This document shows positions 43,399 through 55,315 of a stretch of DNA of 64,000 bases, piece after piece. The notes beneath the pieces are model-generated. The model saw only the letters and a list, made by a program, of their open reading frames with translations, was not told the DNA's origin and did not search any database. The translations under genes and the position numbers were made by a program. How positions within the stretch are numbered: position 1 is the stretch's first letter; the number at the start of each line of letters is the position of its first letter. This DNA comes from Nymphaea colorata (taxonomy: Eukaryota > Streptophyta > Magnoliopsida > Nymphaeales > Nymphaeaceae): contig NC_045139.1 in NCBI RefSeq assembly GCF_008831285.2, positions 35,187,706-35,251,705 on the forward strand, written 5' to 3'.

Positions 43399-43524
43399 GA
43401 CTCTTACCTGTGAAAATCTGACCTCAAAGTTAGAGAAAGAGACGTGGACACTTGCAAACATGACTCTTACCTGTGAAAATCTGACCTCAAGGTTAGAGAA
43501 AGAGGCGTGGACACTTGCAAACAT
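43399..43524. repeat. 63-bp tandem duplication (2 units)
   Basis: Units 43,399-43,461 and 43,462-43,524 each start GACTCTTACCTGTGAAAATC and end CTTGCAAACAT, and differ at two positions. Only one unit is present at the paralogous sites near 52,020 and 57,480, so the duplication is private to block A and recent. Confidence 0.93.
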
Positions 43525-44913
43525 AACAAGGCAAGAGATTGTGAATTGACAAAGTAATCGATGAACTTGAAAGAGATTGGAGTAGAAGAAATCAAACAGA
43601 AACTTGGAAGCATCGAATTTGCCGTGTGTGAAAAGAATTGAGGCCATCGTTTTTATCTTTGATGTAGAGAAACTGACAACTTTCACCTTCCAGCTATCTA
43701 AGAATCGCGGAACTATTAAAAACTTGGGCGAAATCAGGATTTCATCTTTAAGGGGGCTGAACAGTCTTGCGACCACCAAATAAAATTTTCTAAAAAATAT
43801 TTAACAGAGGCTAACCTCTACTTTTTCTGATGTTTTATGGGGTGTATAACTAAAATTGCTGAGAAATTTAACTAGTTTTTTCTTGGGAAATTTTTCGCAA
43901 ATTAAACATGTTCATTATAAGCTATAATCTAAGGTCATGTCAGAGATGTGGTAGAAAAATTTAACCACATGAGAGTCTGGTACCTGAGTTCATCCTATAG
44001 GCTGAAAGGCAATGTTTCAAAAGTCTATATGCCTTAAACTGCACGAGTATAAATGAATAAACACAAGCCGACATGTAACTTCACCGGTGCCGTAAAGAGG
44101 AGTTAGGCAGATCTCTACCAATTATACCAGAAAACACAAACATTGAACTCTTGACCATCTCCAAACAATATTTTCTGAAAGTAATTGATATATTCTCTCT
44201 ATTAATGGCCTCCTCTCTGGCGATCAAAAGTTGTGGTCAGCTTGGCTTTGGCAGCTGGGAGACCAAGCATAAGCCATTTTCTGGTACAAGTCCATGTCTA
44301 TGCTGTCACATAGGAAAACTTTTCTTACTTTCTTTTATTTCTCAGGAAATATACCTCTTTTGAATAGAAAATCATGGCAGTCTCTTGCTCAGCTTGGCTT
44401 TCTTCCGTGACCAAGTGGGTCGTGTTATTCCTATATCTCGCACTAATCTAAGCAAAATCGTGATTGCTGAACAACCAAATAAAAGGCTTTCATGGTCACA
44501 GAACTTCTAAAAGGTGAAAAGGTGGTGGGTGACCTGACCTTCTTATCTAATGCACATAATTAAGGAGCTAGATTTTTTCCACAAAAATGCATCCAATCCT
44601 GTGTTTGGAAGCTGTAGGTGGGATGCTTCGAATACAGAAAGTGAAGAATGCCCAGATCCAGAATTAGCTGGAAATTGGAAGAGTTGTCTTGACTTTTTGG
44701 ACACTGGTTCCCGGTAGAGTTTCCTGGTGGGAAAATCCGACTGAAAGATTTGATTTGTTTGGTAGTTTTCATCATTAAAGTTCCTGGTCTCAACTTTTTA
44801 TCGAGTGGCAAGCACATTTCTTTAGTTAAAGATGACAGAAACCTGGCGTTAAAAGCCTAGCAACATTTGTCGGTCGGGAATACTTTCCCGCGATTATTGG
44901 GTGCGGTACAGAG
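43525..44913. other. block A noncoding sequence
   Basis: Partly collinear with 57,560-58,900 (for example AACCACATGAGAGTCTGGTAC at 43,960 with AACCACATGAGAATGTGGTAC at 58,740). No gene seen. Confidence 0.55.
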
Positions 44914-45061
44914 CAGTAGTGGAGCCAGAATTTTTTCACAAAAGGTTCATGAGTTGGCGACATGCATAGCATGCAATGTGATCTTGATAGGCTGTAGCAA
45001 AACTTTTGTTGGGTTGATGTGGTTAATTGCCTACACCAGCCAACAAGTAGCTCCGCCACTG
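44914..45061. mobile_element. hAT-type miniature element, family B
   Basis: 148 bp with inverted ends CAGTAGTGGAGCCAG and, read inward from the right, CAGTGGCGGAGCTAC. These are near-consensus plant hAT termini. The 8-bp flanks GTACAGAG and GTTCGGAC match only partly. Related sequence occurs at 60,893-61,072. Confidence 0.65.
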
Positions 45062-45688
45062 GTTCGGACCAACTTAAAAAATGGGAATTTGGAATTCCCA
45101 GCTATACAGCGCTGCTTCCAAACGACAATCACCAACACCTCCGGTTTTTTTTTTGGGCGATGGTTTTTTAACTTCCTGTTTACCCGAAGTACAGAATAGA
45201 ATTGAATATGTTTATGTCCTACAGTAGGGCTTAAAAGGTCGTCTCACAAGTATTATTCTACTTTGATATTTTATTGTTTACGTGCACCGAACGCGTAATC
45301 AACACAACTTTTGCATGATATAAAAAGTACAAATTATGTATTTTATTGACCAAACAAGCATGTGACCGGCATACCAAAAGAATGCATTTTTTATTTGAAT
45401 ATATTGTAACCATGTCAATCACATGACAAACAAATACCAACTTCTTTCAATCACACATATGTCCATAGTGGCTTGGGTACGGTAGCGGGTTGAGTTGGTA
45501 GGAATGCGTTACACTTGATATGTGTCTCATTTCTCACTCAAAATTGAAGTAACCTTAACCTCGAACACAAGGGAAAGAGAACAAATGGCCATACATATGT
45601 CCGTAGTAAGGAAAGCTGACGGTATCCTATTTGAAGCACAAAATAAAGGTTCTGGCAGGTTAGATTTGACCCAATAACATATATTATG

Positions 45689-45691
<3 letters not shown>

Positions 45692-45754
<63 letters not shown>
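45692..45754. repeat. (TA)n microsatellite
   Basis: Uninterrupted TA over 63 bp. The paralogous position near 59,890 has ordinary AT-rich sequence, so the expansion is specific to copy A. Confidence 0.97.
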
Positions 45755-45756
<2 letters not shown>

Positions 45757-46389
45757 TTGTTATTTAAAAATATATATTATACATATTTTTTATTATTTTC
45801 TATTCAAGCTTAGACCGAGTTAGGGCTAAGTCCTTGATGGTTGAGCGGGAGCAGCAAGCCCAGGCTGTGAGTTGGACCGACCCCCAGCCGTGCATTTTCA
45901 GTTTAGGACAAGGCAATAAAATATTCATTTGGTAAAAAGCAAAAGTTCTTTATATTAATAAAAATTAACGCGGCATCGAATAAACAAAAGTATGAAGAAC
46001 TTGATGAAGAAAAGAGAGATCAGAAGGCTTTCAAGATAGGACCTTACAGTCTGATTACTTTCATATTGAAAATATCAAAAATTCAGAAATGCCAGAGTCC
46101 TCTGGGTCGTCCATGCCATCATTTAATCCACATTTACAAACAGTAGCCGAATTAAAAATTCTCACTAGGGATACTATTTGTTTAGCTTTTAAATTTTAAA
46201 GAGCACTTGTATATAATACAATATTTTTCATACAAAATATAGAAGTTTTTTGTTCATCATATATGATCTACATACTTTTTAATTTTAAAAAGTTCTATTA
46301 AGGTAACTATAAATAATTAAAGTTCTTTGGCACCTCAATGAAAAATCCGTCACCACGGTGGCAGATTTAAACCATGTGACAAGTAAGCC

Positions 46390-46680
46390 TAAGCATTGGG
46401 CACTGGTACCCACGCCCGATGGGGCTTGAAAAAATCGACTCAATAAGGTATCGGGCCAGCTGACGGTAGCTCGACAGGGCTCAATTTAGCCAGATTTATT
46501 TTTAATAGTTTTTTATTTAATAATGATATATATTTTATTATTAAAAATATATTTTATATTTAAATTTTTTTATTTTATATTTTAATTTTTTTTTTTTCAT
46601 TTTAACCCAGCCGAGCTGAGTCGGTTTCGGCCTAGAATATGGGGTATCAGGTGAAGTCGATTTTCAGGTGTCGGTCAACC
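46390..46680. repeat. GGGCACTGGTACCC / GAGTCGG dispersed repeat
   Basis: Begins near TTGGGCACTGGTACCC and ends near GTCGATTTTCAGGTGTCGG, enclosing an AT-rich core. The beginning resembles the GGGTACCCGGTA words near 12,930 and 52,770. It is absent from the collinear position of copy B, so it is probably an insertion. Confidence 0.4.
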
Positions 46681-46800
46681 CAAACTAAACTCTTATGAGT
46701 TATGTGGATCTGAAATCCATGATTCTCAGGATTTGATATACCCCTGATCTCATATCAGACTTGATGTCATATCTGAGATACAGCGCTATCAAAGGCCATC
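46681..46800. repeat. dispersed GGATTT/GATCTCAAATC repeat, copy 6 (partial)
   Basis: Contains GGATCTGAAATCCATG and TGATCTCATATCAGAC and ends GCGCTATCAAAGG, like the ends of other family members. Confidence 0.35.
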
Positions 46801-46921
46801 CACAGCATCTTTTCCCTTGCATAAATAAGCTCTACTTTGGGAGAGAGAGAGCGATTTAACATACAAATAATGTCCTTTCTTTGCGCTTCTTGTACATCCA
46901 TAGAGAAAAAGCACTATAGTC

Positions 46922-47093
46922 CAGTGGCAAAGACACATGTGGGGCAACTGCCCACACAGTCCAATAAAATTTTCTTATTTACATATTAGTTGACCCTAAA
47001 TTTTTACATATTTATATATATAATGCCCCTCAAATACATGGTTTGTGCCCCTCACCAAAAAAAACATGATTAACTAATATATTGCTACCTCTG
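46922..47093. mobile_element. probable hAT-type miniature element, family C
   Basis: Starts CAGTGGCAAAGACAC followed by GGGGCAACTGCCCAC, and ends CTACCTCTG (inward CAGAGGTAG), 172 bp. Similar left ends occur near 35,830 and 63,105. It is absent from the collinear place in copy B near 61,945. No clear 8-bp duplication. Confidence 0.5.
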
Positions 47094-47606
47094 GTGCAAT
47101 CTAAGTAAGGTCTCCGTTTTCACAAGCACCATGTCATTGTTTTAAGCGGTATTTTCATTCTTGCTAAAATCTAAAAGCTGACCTTTCTTTTTCTTTTTTT
47201 TTTTTTACTTTTTGTCTTTATAAAAAGTGCTTTTACTGCTATAATGTTTTTAATATAGAGACTCCAACACCATGACTTGCTCCTAAATTTATCGGTTCCA
47301 TCCACTTGATCAAGAAGTTGGGCCTAACATTTTTCTAAGGGTTCAATGTCGGCAAATGTATATTCTTTAATATGACCGACATTTCTCGCTCCCTAAGTTA
47401 CACAATTCTGTCAAACTATTTCTGCATGCAACAACTACTTCACAAGCCCACACCAAACTCCACCCTTGGTTTTAAAATGTGTTCTCAGCTTAAGTGGCCA
47501 AAAAGCAAACACGTCTATGAAACAAGGTCCATATGTTCATATTTGATAATTAATCTCCAGAAGCTTTTGGGGAATAATTTACCCTATTTGCATAGTCGAT
47601 ATCTAG

Positions 47607-47632
47607 AGAGAGAGAGAGAGAGAGAGAGAGAA
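47607..47632. repeat. (GA)n microsatellite
   Basis: Alternating AG tract of about 26 bp. Confidence 0.9.
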
Positions 47633-47765
47633 TGGCATGAGAAATGATAGCTTGCTAATAAATATATTGTTTGATTTTAAAAAATGACAAAAATATAATC
47701 AAGTGTGATCTCTTGGTCACCAACTTGTTAACAAAATATACTGCATCTAGATGTTTGTTTGTTTT

Positions 47766-48234
47766 AAATATTCATTGGTAATTTCATGTTATAAGATTAA
47801 CTTTATGTTGGGTGCATAAGAGTAGTATTTGATTGTGTCATTCAACAAAAGGGCTGAAGCCTCTGTGGAACTCACGCACAAAACCGCGTGGTTGAAGTCA
47901 CAAATATCATTTTCACATTTTAAATGGAATGGATTTTTTTTTGTATAATAGAAAGAGCTAAAAAACAAAAGGAAAAATATGCTAAACTTTAAAAATTTTT
48001 AAAAATATGATAAATAAAAAAAAACAAATGAGAAACTAATAAGACAATATCAAAAAATAAGTAGACAAGCGACAAATAAAAATTAGAAATAGAAACAAAC
48101 AATTTGGCATAAAAATTTTTGAGGGAAAAAACAGCATCTTTTTTCTTTTTTGAGAGACTTATTTTCACGTTTTACTGTGTGTTTTTCCGAAAAATGCATT
48201 TTTTATGACTATGGTAGAAAGAAATGTCCAATAG
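47766..48234. other. intergenic, nothing identified
   Basis: AT-rich sequence between the end of block A and the next repeat. Confidence 0.5.
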
Positions 48235-48430
48235 GTTGTAACGTTTGATTTCACATCTGAATCCAAATTAGACTTTTGAATACACAACCAAATTTGATTG
48301 TATTCAGATCTAAATCCTTATGGGATGTTATTTCTTAAGTCCTAATTCCATCTGATTTCCTAATCATATATTAATTTTTTTGTATGTGACTCTTCTAATA
48401 TCCTATCCGAATCCAATCCATATATTGACA
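48235..48430. repeat. GAATCCGAATC-type dispersed repeat, copy 4
   Basis: Begins AGGTTGTAACGTTTG and holds CTGAATCCAAATTAG, AGATCTAAATCC and CCGAATCCAATCC words. Confidence 0.4.
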
Positions 48431-48966
48431 TGCTATTGTTATCTTAGAATTTGACGTGGTAATTCTTGAATTGAAGGAAGATGAAGTCAATAGGACAACT
48501 TAAAACATGATAAATGTGCACCTCCCAAGTCAATAGGTCTTACAAGTCCATGGTTTTCATTTATTGGAAACCAAAATCATTGTGATCACATCTTTTGAAG
48601 GTGGAATAGAATGAGAACATCCCAACCAAAAATTTCCTTCAATTTGTTTCGATCTTGTAGACTACCATAGGTGAATATGTTGTTATTAATTAGTTTTTTG
48701 TGCCAATTTGTACTAGATTTGATTAGAACCAATTTTTTTAATCACTGATTCTTTCCATACAGTTCTATTCTTAGTGTTATTTTTCTGATCCCCCATGCAT
48801 TAGAATTTGATCAGCCTGTGTAAAACAAGATGAACATATCTGACATATTGGTCAAGAATTCAACCTAACCAAGAATGATGAGAGATAAACTGTTCGAAGG
48901 TCCTCACGAACAGAGGAGGCCCACTGCCCGGCATAGAGCTCAAGCTGCTCTCATCCCAACCTCTTG
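48431..48966. other. intergenic, nothing identified
   Basis: AT-rich sequence before the TRIM-like array, with no supported feature. Confidence 0.5.
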
Positions 48967-49585
48967 TGAAACACCCCAAAAGTTTAGCTTGAAGATTTTG
49001 AAAGATCTTTAAAGGTTTATAGATAATGTTGTTAAAGTCATTAGTTGTTTGGTTCATAACTTTTTCATTTTTCGGGTTAAAACCAAAACTGTCAGGAGCG
49101 CCAGATCAGGGACCTGAACTCAAGAGCGAGTCAAGTTGTTACAGTGGTATTAGAGCACGGTTCAACATTCAGACCTAGGGTCCCACATGCATGGCCGCAT
49201 GTGGTTTAAGAGGGATAGATTAGAACACTCCAAAAGTTTATTCCTGTATTGAAAATTTAGAGAGATGTTCAAGGGCATATAAAGAAGGTTGTTAAAGTTG
49301 TTGGCTGAAACGGAAATTGTTAGGGAGCAGGTTGGAACCCCTCATAACAGAAACCTGAGCTTGGGTTTGGGTCAGGTTATTACAGTGATATCAGAACCTA
49401 TGGTCCTATAGATGCGTGTGTTTTAAGAGAGGTAGATTGCAACACCCCAAAAGCACTTAATCCTATATTAAATTTTTTACTGTTCATGTTGTTTGTTGTT
49501 TCTAACATTTTTCCAACTAAAACGAAACTTCCATGAGGCAGGTTGGGATCTGCCAAACCAAGATCGGAAGTAGGTCAAGTTTGTA
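48967..49585 (+). mobile_element. tandem TRIM-like retroelement array (three LTRs, two tiny internal domains)
   Basis: Three diverged copies of a short LTR (about 48,967-49,143, 49,221-49,384 and 49,438-49,585) start near an AACACCCCAAAAG word. The first two end in TTACA. Directly after the first two lie GTGGTATTAGAGCAC and GTGATATCAGAACC, degraded forms of the tRNA-Met primer site. The internal pieces of 77 and 53 bp end in a purine tract (TTTAAGAGGGATAGAT and TTTAAGAGAGGTAGAT) before the next LTR. This is the structure of a terminal-repeat retrotransposon in miniature in tandem form. No coding capacity. It sits between the two segmental copies. Confidence 0.72.
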
Positions 49586-50594
49586 AGTTTGGTCTGAAAA
49601 AGGTGTAATAAAGAAATGAAGATAGGAGCTTTGCAACTTATATGAAACAATAAAATAATAGACATGAATAACAATAACGAGATGGGGCGGTGGATCTCTT
49701 TTCATAAAGAAATTAAGAAAAGAAAAGCAAGAAGAATTTTAAATAACACACCAAATTAATTAGTAATAATCAAATTGTCAGCTAAGGTTTATCATAAATT
49801 ATGAAAATATATACTCTTTAAAAGACAAGTGATCTATTTTGCATGAGATTTCTTAACTGTATCCAATTACATTAGTACATGCTTAATTTTGTCCAAATAA
49901 CTTATACTTTTCTATGAATATTTAAGATAATTATTTGAAGTTCTCAAAAATGGTCCTTCGATAATCTTTCTTATAAGCCATAGAAAAACTTAGATGCACT
50001 TTTAATGATATGAACAGGTTATGTATTTATTTTGCTTATTGCGAATTCTTGAATTGTGCTACCTAAAATTTTAGAAAAATACTCAAATCACTTGGCAATC
50101 TTCTTTAGAAACCCAAAAGAAAAAAAAAATAGTGGAATTTAATCCAAAGAACATTATCGAGATCCATGTATCTGCATCATCCAACCAAGATTTTTAAATG
50201 GAGATTGCTATCTCCAAAGGAAATTTGGAATAAATAAATGAAGATAATATATTGGCTAGTAGGGCAACTTCTAGCGCATATCCAGACCTCAATGGAGTAC
50301 ACGTTTTTATGTCTTATTTTAGTTAAATGGATGTAGACACATGTGACTAGTACATTTTCTAGAGTTCAATGCACTGCAAAGGCCATTGAACCACGAGGTC
50401 TTTGAAATATGAAACTCTCTCCAAAGTGGAGCCTACTTAATTGCTCGGATTTGTTAAAAATAATTAAATCCACTAAAGAAATCCATATGTGAAGGATAAT
50501 AAAAAAGTGATCCCATATGCAGTGAATCTAAATCTCAACTATTAATATGATAAGGATCCAATACAAGATTGCATATAAATGGGGTCCTGGCCAT

Positions 50595-50735
50595 CGGTCA
50601 ATTATTTTTTTAAAATAGACATATAAAATTTTTAAAAAATTTATGTATTTTATGTTAAAATTTTGAAAAATGATATTTCAGGCTTTGTCAAAAATTTTAA
50701 AACTATAATTGGGTCATTCTCACGAAAATTTTTTG
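50595..50735. mobile_element. hAT-type miniature element, family A (left-truncated)
   Basis: Retains the TATGTTAAAATTTTGAAAAATGATATTTC core and the right part up to TTTTTTGGCATCTGAGATGCTGG, but lacks the CAGGGGC start. Confidence 0.55.
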
Positions 50736-50769
50736 GCATCTGAGATGCTGGGCTGGAACCGTCTCAAGT

Positions 50770-51055
50770 CATTGTTTATTAGCATGAATGCAATTCGTTA
50801 TCCAGCGAGAAACAAACTGATCTTTAGAGAATTCTCACCGACCTACCTTTCAGTCAATGGATGGAAGAAAAATGAGGCCAACAATTTCTTTTTTCCTTTT
50901 TGTTTGTCCACATTCATCATACCTTTTCCATGGCCGGATATCTTCCAGCCACCCACCAGCCGGGAAATGGGCCAACTAGCGGGGACAACCCCCACAGTGG
51001 CTGGCCCATTTCCCGGCCACATTGGCCAGGGAATAACGTGCTTCGTTTGTTTAGC
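50770..51055. repeat. GGCCAACTAGCGGGG repeat unit, copy 1, with perfect 16-bp hairpin
   Basis: Contains GCCGGGAAATGGGCCA (50,959-50,974) and its exact reverse complement TGGCCCATTTCCCGGC (51,002-51,017) around a 27-nt loop. The TATCTTCCAGCCACCCACC word precedes and GGGAATAACGTGCTTC follows. This is the best-preserved hairpin among four copies. Confidence 0.8.
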
Positions 51056-52049
51056 AAAATGGTGATGAGATTGTAAGATTCTTCTACGTGGTTAGCGGAT
51101 CACCTTCAAATTCAACTGCAATATAATCATTTGTTCAGAGAATTTGTTCAGAGAAGCATCCAAACTTTAAAGTTGTTAAGCATTTTTTTTTTTTTTTTTT
51201 GAGTTCTTTACAGTCCATTTGCATTATGAAAATTTAAAATTTTTTTGGAAATATTATTTTATCTTTGGATGAAAACACAGACACATGCTTTATTTTAATT
51301 ATTATGTGCCACTGATTGTTTTTTTTTTAATGACCGTTATACCTTTCTAATATAAAATCGTGTCTTTGCCCCTACCCACAGGCCATGTGCCAAAGATCGA
51401 TCGGGCCGACATATTTGATCGAAAAATGAAAAAAAGTAAGAGCTCTTTTTATAAAAACAAAAAAGATAGACACAACCATCCTTTAATAAAAGACAAAATG
51501 CCATTCACACAGTCAAATGGTGGAAGAACATTTTGTGTGAGTTGCGCGTTCACCACCTTTTCAAAGGCACGCAAGGCTGTCATGTCGGCGGACTCACCCA
51601 TGGTTGACTCGTCGAGTTGGTTAGGAATTGCTTGAGTCAGCTCAGATCACTAGAAAATCTAGCCACAAGTCAAGGTTGGCTCGGTTGGCTCGGCTTGGCT
51701 CGACTCGTTTTGCCATGACTCGGCCCGTCTTGACCTGATTTGACCCGATTCACGTTATTTTAAAACTCAACTGAGTCAAGGAATCAATTCGTTGACCTGG
51801 TGATCTGGTCATTGCTGATCGGAACCCGAGTCATGGATTTGTTAGATATAACTAGCATGACAATGTATGAACTGTTGTTTTAGAAAAAGATTTTTTGACA
51901 AATTTTCATTGAAAGGGATTTTTGCCAAATTTATCCAATTGACAAACTTTTGTCTTACTGTATTAAATAAATCAGAGTCTTTTAGTTTGGGTCTTGTGCA
52001 CAGTTGGGCAAAGAAAATGACATCTACATAAGAAAATTTCAGTTCAAGG

Positions 52050-52195
52050 GGTGTAATGCTTCAAGAATTTAGTCTCGTATTAAAGATTATGAGAGATTTT
52101 CAATGACGGTTATTAATGAAATGAGTATGCTGGTTCTTAGCCTTTTTCAAGTTCAAGCCGAAACTGTTAGGAGGCGTGTTAAGATCCGCAAAACT
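52050..52195 (+). mobile_element. solo LTR relic of the TRIM-like family
   Basis: GTGTAATGCTTCAAGAATTTAGTCTCGTATT and the following AAGTTCAAGCCGAAACTGTTAGGAG word align with the LTRs at 48,967-49,585, without primer site or partner. Confidence 0.5.
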
Positions 52196-52734
52196 ATCAA
52201 ACGTAACTTTAAAAGAAACCATCCCATAATTTAAGAATTTGGAGAGTGTGAAAAGAACTAGAGGCAATAGTTTACCCATTGTTCAAAGAAGAACCTTGGA
52301 TGTCAATCGGAGAAAACGACTGTCAACAAGGAGAAAAGGACTGTCAACAAGCGTATTCTAAACGTCTTGTATATCTTGGAGTTGATAGAATTCGGTCTCT
52401 TTTACAAAGACATCATATCATTTGACGATGGCGTCATGTGAGAAACATGTGAAGTATATGACTAATCCCATAATGAAAGCTTAGTAAGTGCACTCGACCA
52501 CGCTACCACAAGACAAATGATCTTCTAGGTAAAGAAAATCAAGATCCAATATTATAATCGTTTCTGAGGCAAATTTTTCAAAAGAGAATTTGAAATGTTT
52601 AAGAACACGTCCAAGTCTAATTTTTTGGGGATTCTGTTTGTAGACTTTTACACTTTTTCAATAGAAGTTTTGAAATTTTCAATTTGTATTTTAAATTCAT
52701 TAAGAGTCAAGGCTGCCCGTGGCCTCCATTTGCT

Positions 52735-53000
52735 TTTGACTGAGAACTGCTGGGCATCGGGCCGGGCAGCCAGCAGGTACCCGGTATCCAGCCTGGTCGG
52801 GCCCGGACTCAGGCCAGGCCCAAGCCCAATGATGCGGCCCGTCCCCACTCCTCCTCCTCCCCCCCCCCCCCCCCTTCCGCCTCCACCTCCTCCCTTTCTT
52901 CCCCTTCCTCCCCATCTGGCCCTCTCCTTCTTCCCCCCTTCCCCTCATCGGGCCCAACAGGCCGGGCCGGCTCGGCCCGTTGCCCACTCCTATGGTACAA
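52735..53000. repeat. GC-rich GGGCCGGGC block with polypyrimidine tract
   Basis: GGGCATCGGGCCGGGCAGCC and GGTACCCGGTA words like those at 12,920 are followed by a TCC-rich tract containing a C16 run (52,859-52,874) and a second GGCCGGGCCGGCTCGGCCC word near 52,962. Long frames on both strands here are low-complexity artefacts. The paralogous spot at 58,320 lacks the block, so it is an insertion in this unit. Confidence 0.6.
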
Positions 53001-53629
53001 CACCCTTTCTCATATTTTGGAAAAAAAATGTTTATATTTTTAAAAATTTTTAACTTGGCATATGTAAAAATTTTGAAAAAATATTGTTTTGCCCTTATAC
53101 AAATTTCAAAAATACTATTCAGCCCTCTCTCAAAAAAAATTTCTCGCTCGGCCCCTAAATAAATAAGACCCAGCTTTATGGTCATGAACCCTAAGCTCAA
53201 TTTTTCTCTCAAAATTTATCTGAAGTCCCAAATGAAAAAAAAAAAAAAAAAAGTTGCCCACACCAACCCACATATGCTTCACTACAACTATGTCCCATGA
53301 GTATGTGGTGCGAGTGCCGGATAACAAAAAAGGAAAAAAAAAAATATTTTAAACTAGGCTGCAGTTGAGGTGCATGTCAAAGCAGCAACATCATAATATT
53401 TTAACCTCCTGCTTGCCTTAACTTTCGATGTATTGTTGCCTTGTTGGTGAAGATGTCAGTGGTTATTTGCTCAAATTTGTTAAAAATAATTAAATCCACT
53501 GAAGAAATCAAGATGTGAAGGATAATAAAAAACTGGTCCCTTATGAAGTAAACATAAATCTGAACTATTAATATGATAAGGATCAAATAAAGACTCAGCA
53601 AGATTGTATATTAAGGTTGCATCTGATTT

Positions 53630-53790
53630 GGGGCAGAGCCAAGGGGTGACGGCAAGGGCCCTCGCCACCCCTTAATTTTTTTAAAAAAAAAAAGATACAT
53701 AAGTTTATGTATTCTATTTAAAAAATTAAAAAAAATGATATTTCAACCTTTGTCAAAATTTTAAAACTATAATTCGGTTCTCCTTGAATC
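53630..53790. mobile_element. hAT-type miniature element, family A (right end eroded)
   Basis: Starts GGGGCAGAGCCAAGGGGTGACGG after GCATCTGAT, the same target word as the intact copy at 55,316. It was therefore copied as part of the tandem unit, not inserted separately. The right terminus is lost. Confidence 0.65.
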
Positions 53791-53794
53791 TATT

Positions 53795-54215
53795 CAACAT
53801 GAATGCAATTTCTTTTCTAGCTAGAAACCCAATTTATCTTTAGAGAATCCTCACCTACCTACCTTTCAGTCAATGGATGGAGGAAAAATGATGCCAACAA
53901 TTTCTTTTTCCTTTTTGTTCGTTCACATTCATCGAACCTTTTTCATGGCCGGATATCTTCCAGCCAGCCACCAGCCGCAAAATGGGCCAACTAGTGGGGA
54001 CAAGCACCACAGTAGCTGGCCCATTTCCCGACCACACTGGCCGGGGAATAACGTGCTTCATTTTATTTACTAGTTTTTTGGGTATTGATTTCTTATCGCT
54101 TCCAAACACTACGAAAACCATGTTCTCCGTTTTCCAAAAACTTGAGTTCTGCAGGGTAGAGTCTACAATTCATAAAACCAAGTTTTATTTATTCTCACTT
54201 TGCAAACAGGGCATT
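53795..54215. repeat. GGCCAACTAGCGGGG repeat unit, copy 2
   Basis: Same order of words as copy 1. Hairpin arms are GCCGCAAAATGGGCCA and TGGCCCATTTCCCGAC with two mismatched pairs. Confidence 0.75.
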
Positions 54216-54229
54216 TATTTCACTCCTAG

Positions 54230-54600
54230 GTAGGGATGTACAGTTCAGGCTCGACTTAGACATGCTTGTGTAAGCTCGATTCGTGCTCTACTCATTTAAT
54301 AAACAAGTCAGGTCTAGCTTGAGTTAAAACTTGAGTTATAAACAAGTCAAGATTGACTTATAGAAATCGACTTGTTTAAACTTGCCTCGGCTCATGTCTT
54401 TCCAATTTGTTAATCTTCAAGAGCATGTCGGTGATTTTTGATGAATTAACACATTTTTATGGTTGTAATTTTTATTTGAAAACTCAAAAGAAACAAAGCT
54501 GATACAAGTCGAACTCGACTTGCCTCGTAAAGCTCAACTCAAGTTCGAGCCAAGCAATATGTGACTCAAACCGGATCTCAAACTCGGTTTGCGGGGCATG
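54230..54600. repeat. CTCGAGCTTGAGTT dispersed repeat, copy 2
   Basis: Starts TAGGGATGTACAGTTCAGGCTCG and holds TAGCTTGAGTTAAAACTTGAG and CAAGTTCGAGCCAAGC words. Confidence 0.6.
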
Positions 54601-55315
54601 TCAGCGAAATTGAACTTTAGCATTGGTCCCTTTAATTGGTCTTCTCAGATAAACAAAAAGCAAAAGATGATAAGATCGTAAGATTCTTCTACGTGGTAAA
54701 CGGACCACCTTCACATTCAAGTGCAAGCTTTCATGAACTCTGAGCTCAATTTTTCTCCCAAGATTTATCTCAAGGCCCAAATGAAAATAAAAAAAGTTAG
54801 CCCACATATCGCTTCACCACAGATGTAAAACTATGTCCCATGAGTATGTGGTGCGATTGCCGGTGTGGGTGCAGACGCGGGTGCCACTACGCACATCCTG
54901 AACAATTTAGATTCGGGTGTGTATATATATATATGTTAAGCGTGTTTCTTTGCATCGTTGTTTTTACTTTTATTACTGTACATAAAGAAAGAAAGGATAA
55001 CAAAAAAGGAAAAAAAATATTTTAAACTAGGGTGCAGTTGAGGTGCATGTCAAAGCAGCAACGTCATAATATTTTAACCTCCTGCTTGCCTTAACTTTGG
55101 CTGTATTGTTACCTTGTTGGTGAAGATGTCAGTGGTTATTTGCTGGGATTTGTTAAAAATAATTAAATAGACTAAAGAAATGCTGATGTGAAGGATAATA
55201 AAAAACTGAGCCCTTTTATGCAGTGAATCTAAATCTGAACTATTCATAAGACAAGGATCAAATCAAATCAAGACTCAGGCACTCAGCAAGATTGTATATA
55301 AAGGTTGCATCTGAT

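Larger units (their letters stand above)
33800..47765. repeat. segmental duplication, copy A
   Basis: Collinear with 49,700-63,440 at an offset of about 15.7-15.8 kb. Matched anchors include 34,560-34,640 with 50,280-50,390, 37,440-37,620 with 51,140-51,320, 45,240-45,480 with 59,210-59,490, 47,110-47,430 with 61,960-62,270, and 47,700-47,755 with 63,390-63,440. Copy A contains the young copia insertion. Similarity is strong in blocks with many indels, so the duplication is old. Confidence 0.8.

Noticed and set aside
43363-43779. 138-residue minus-strand frame
   Set aside because: It is kept open partly by the 63-bp duplication, is not conserved in the paralogous segment and has no motif.
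52595-53212. Overlapping open frames of 152 and 170 residues on opposite strands
   Set aside because: They cover a TCC-rich tract with a C16 run and give Pro-rich or Gly/Arg/Glu-rich low-complexity protein; composition artefact.
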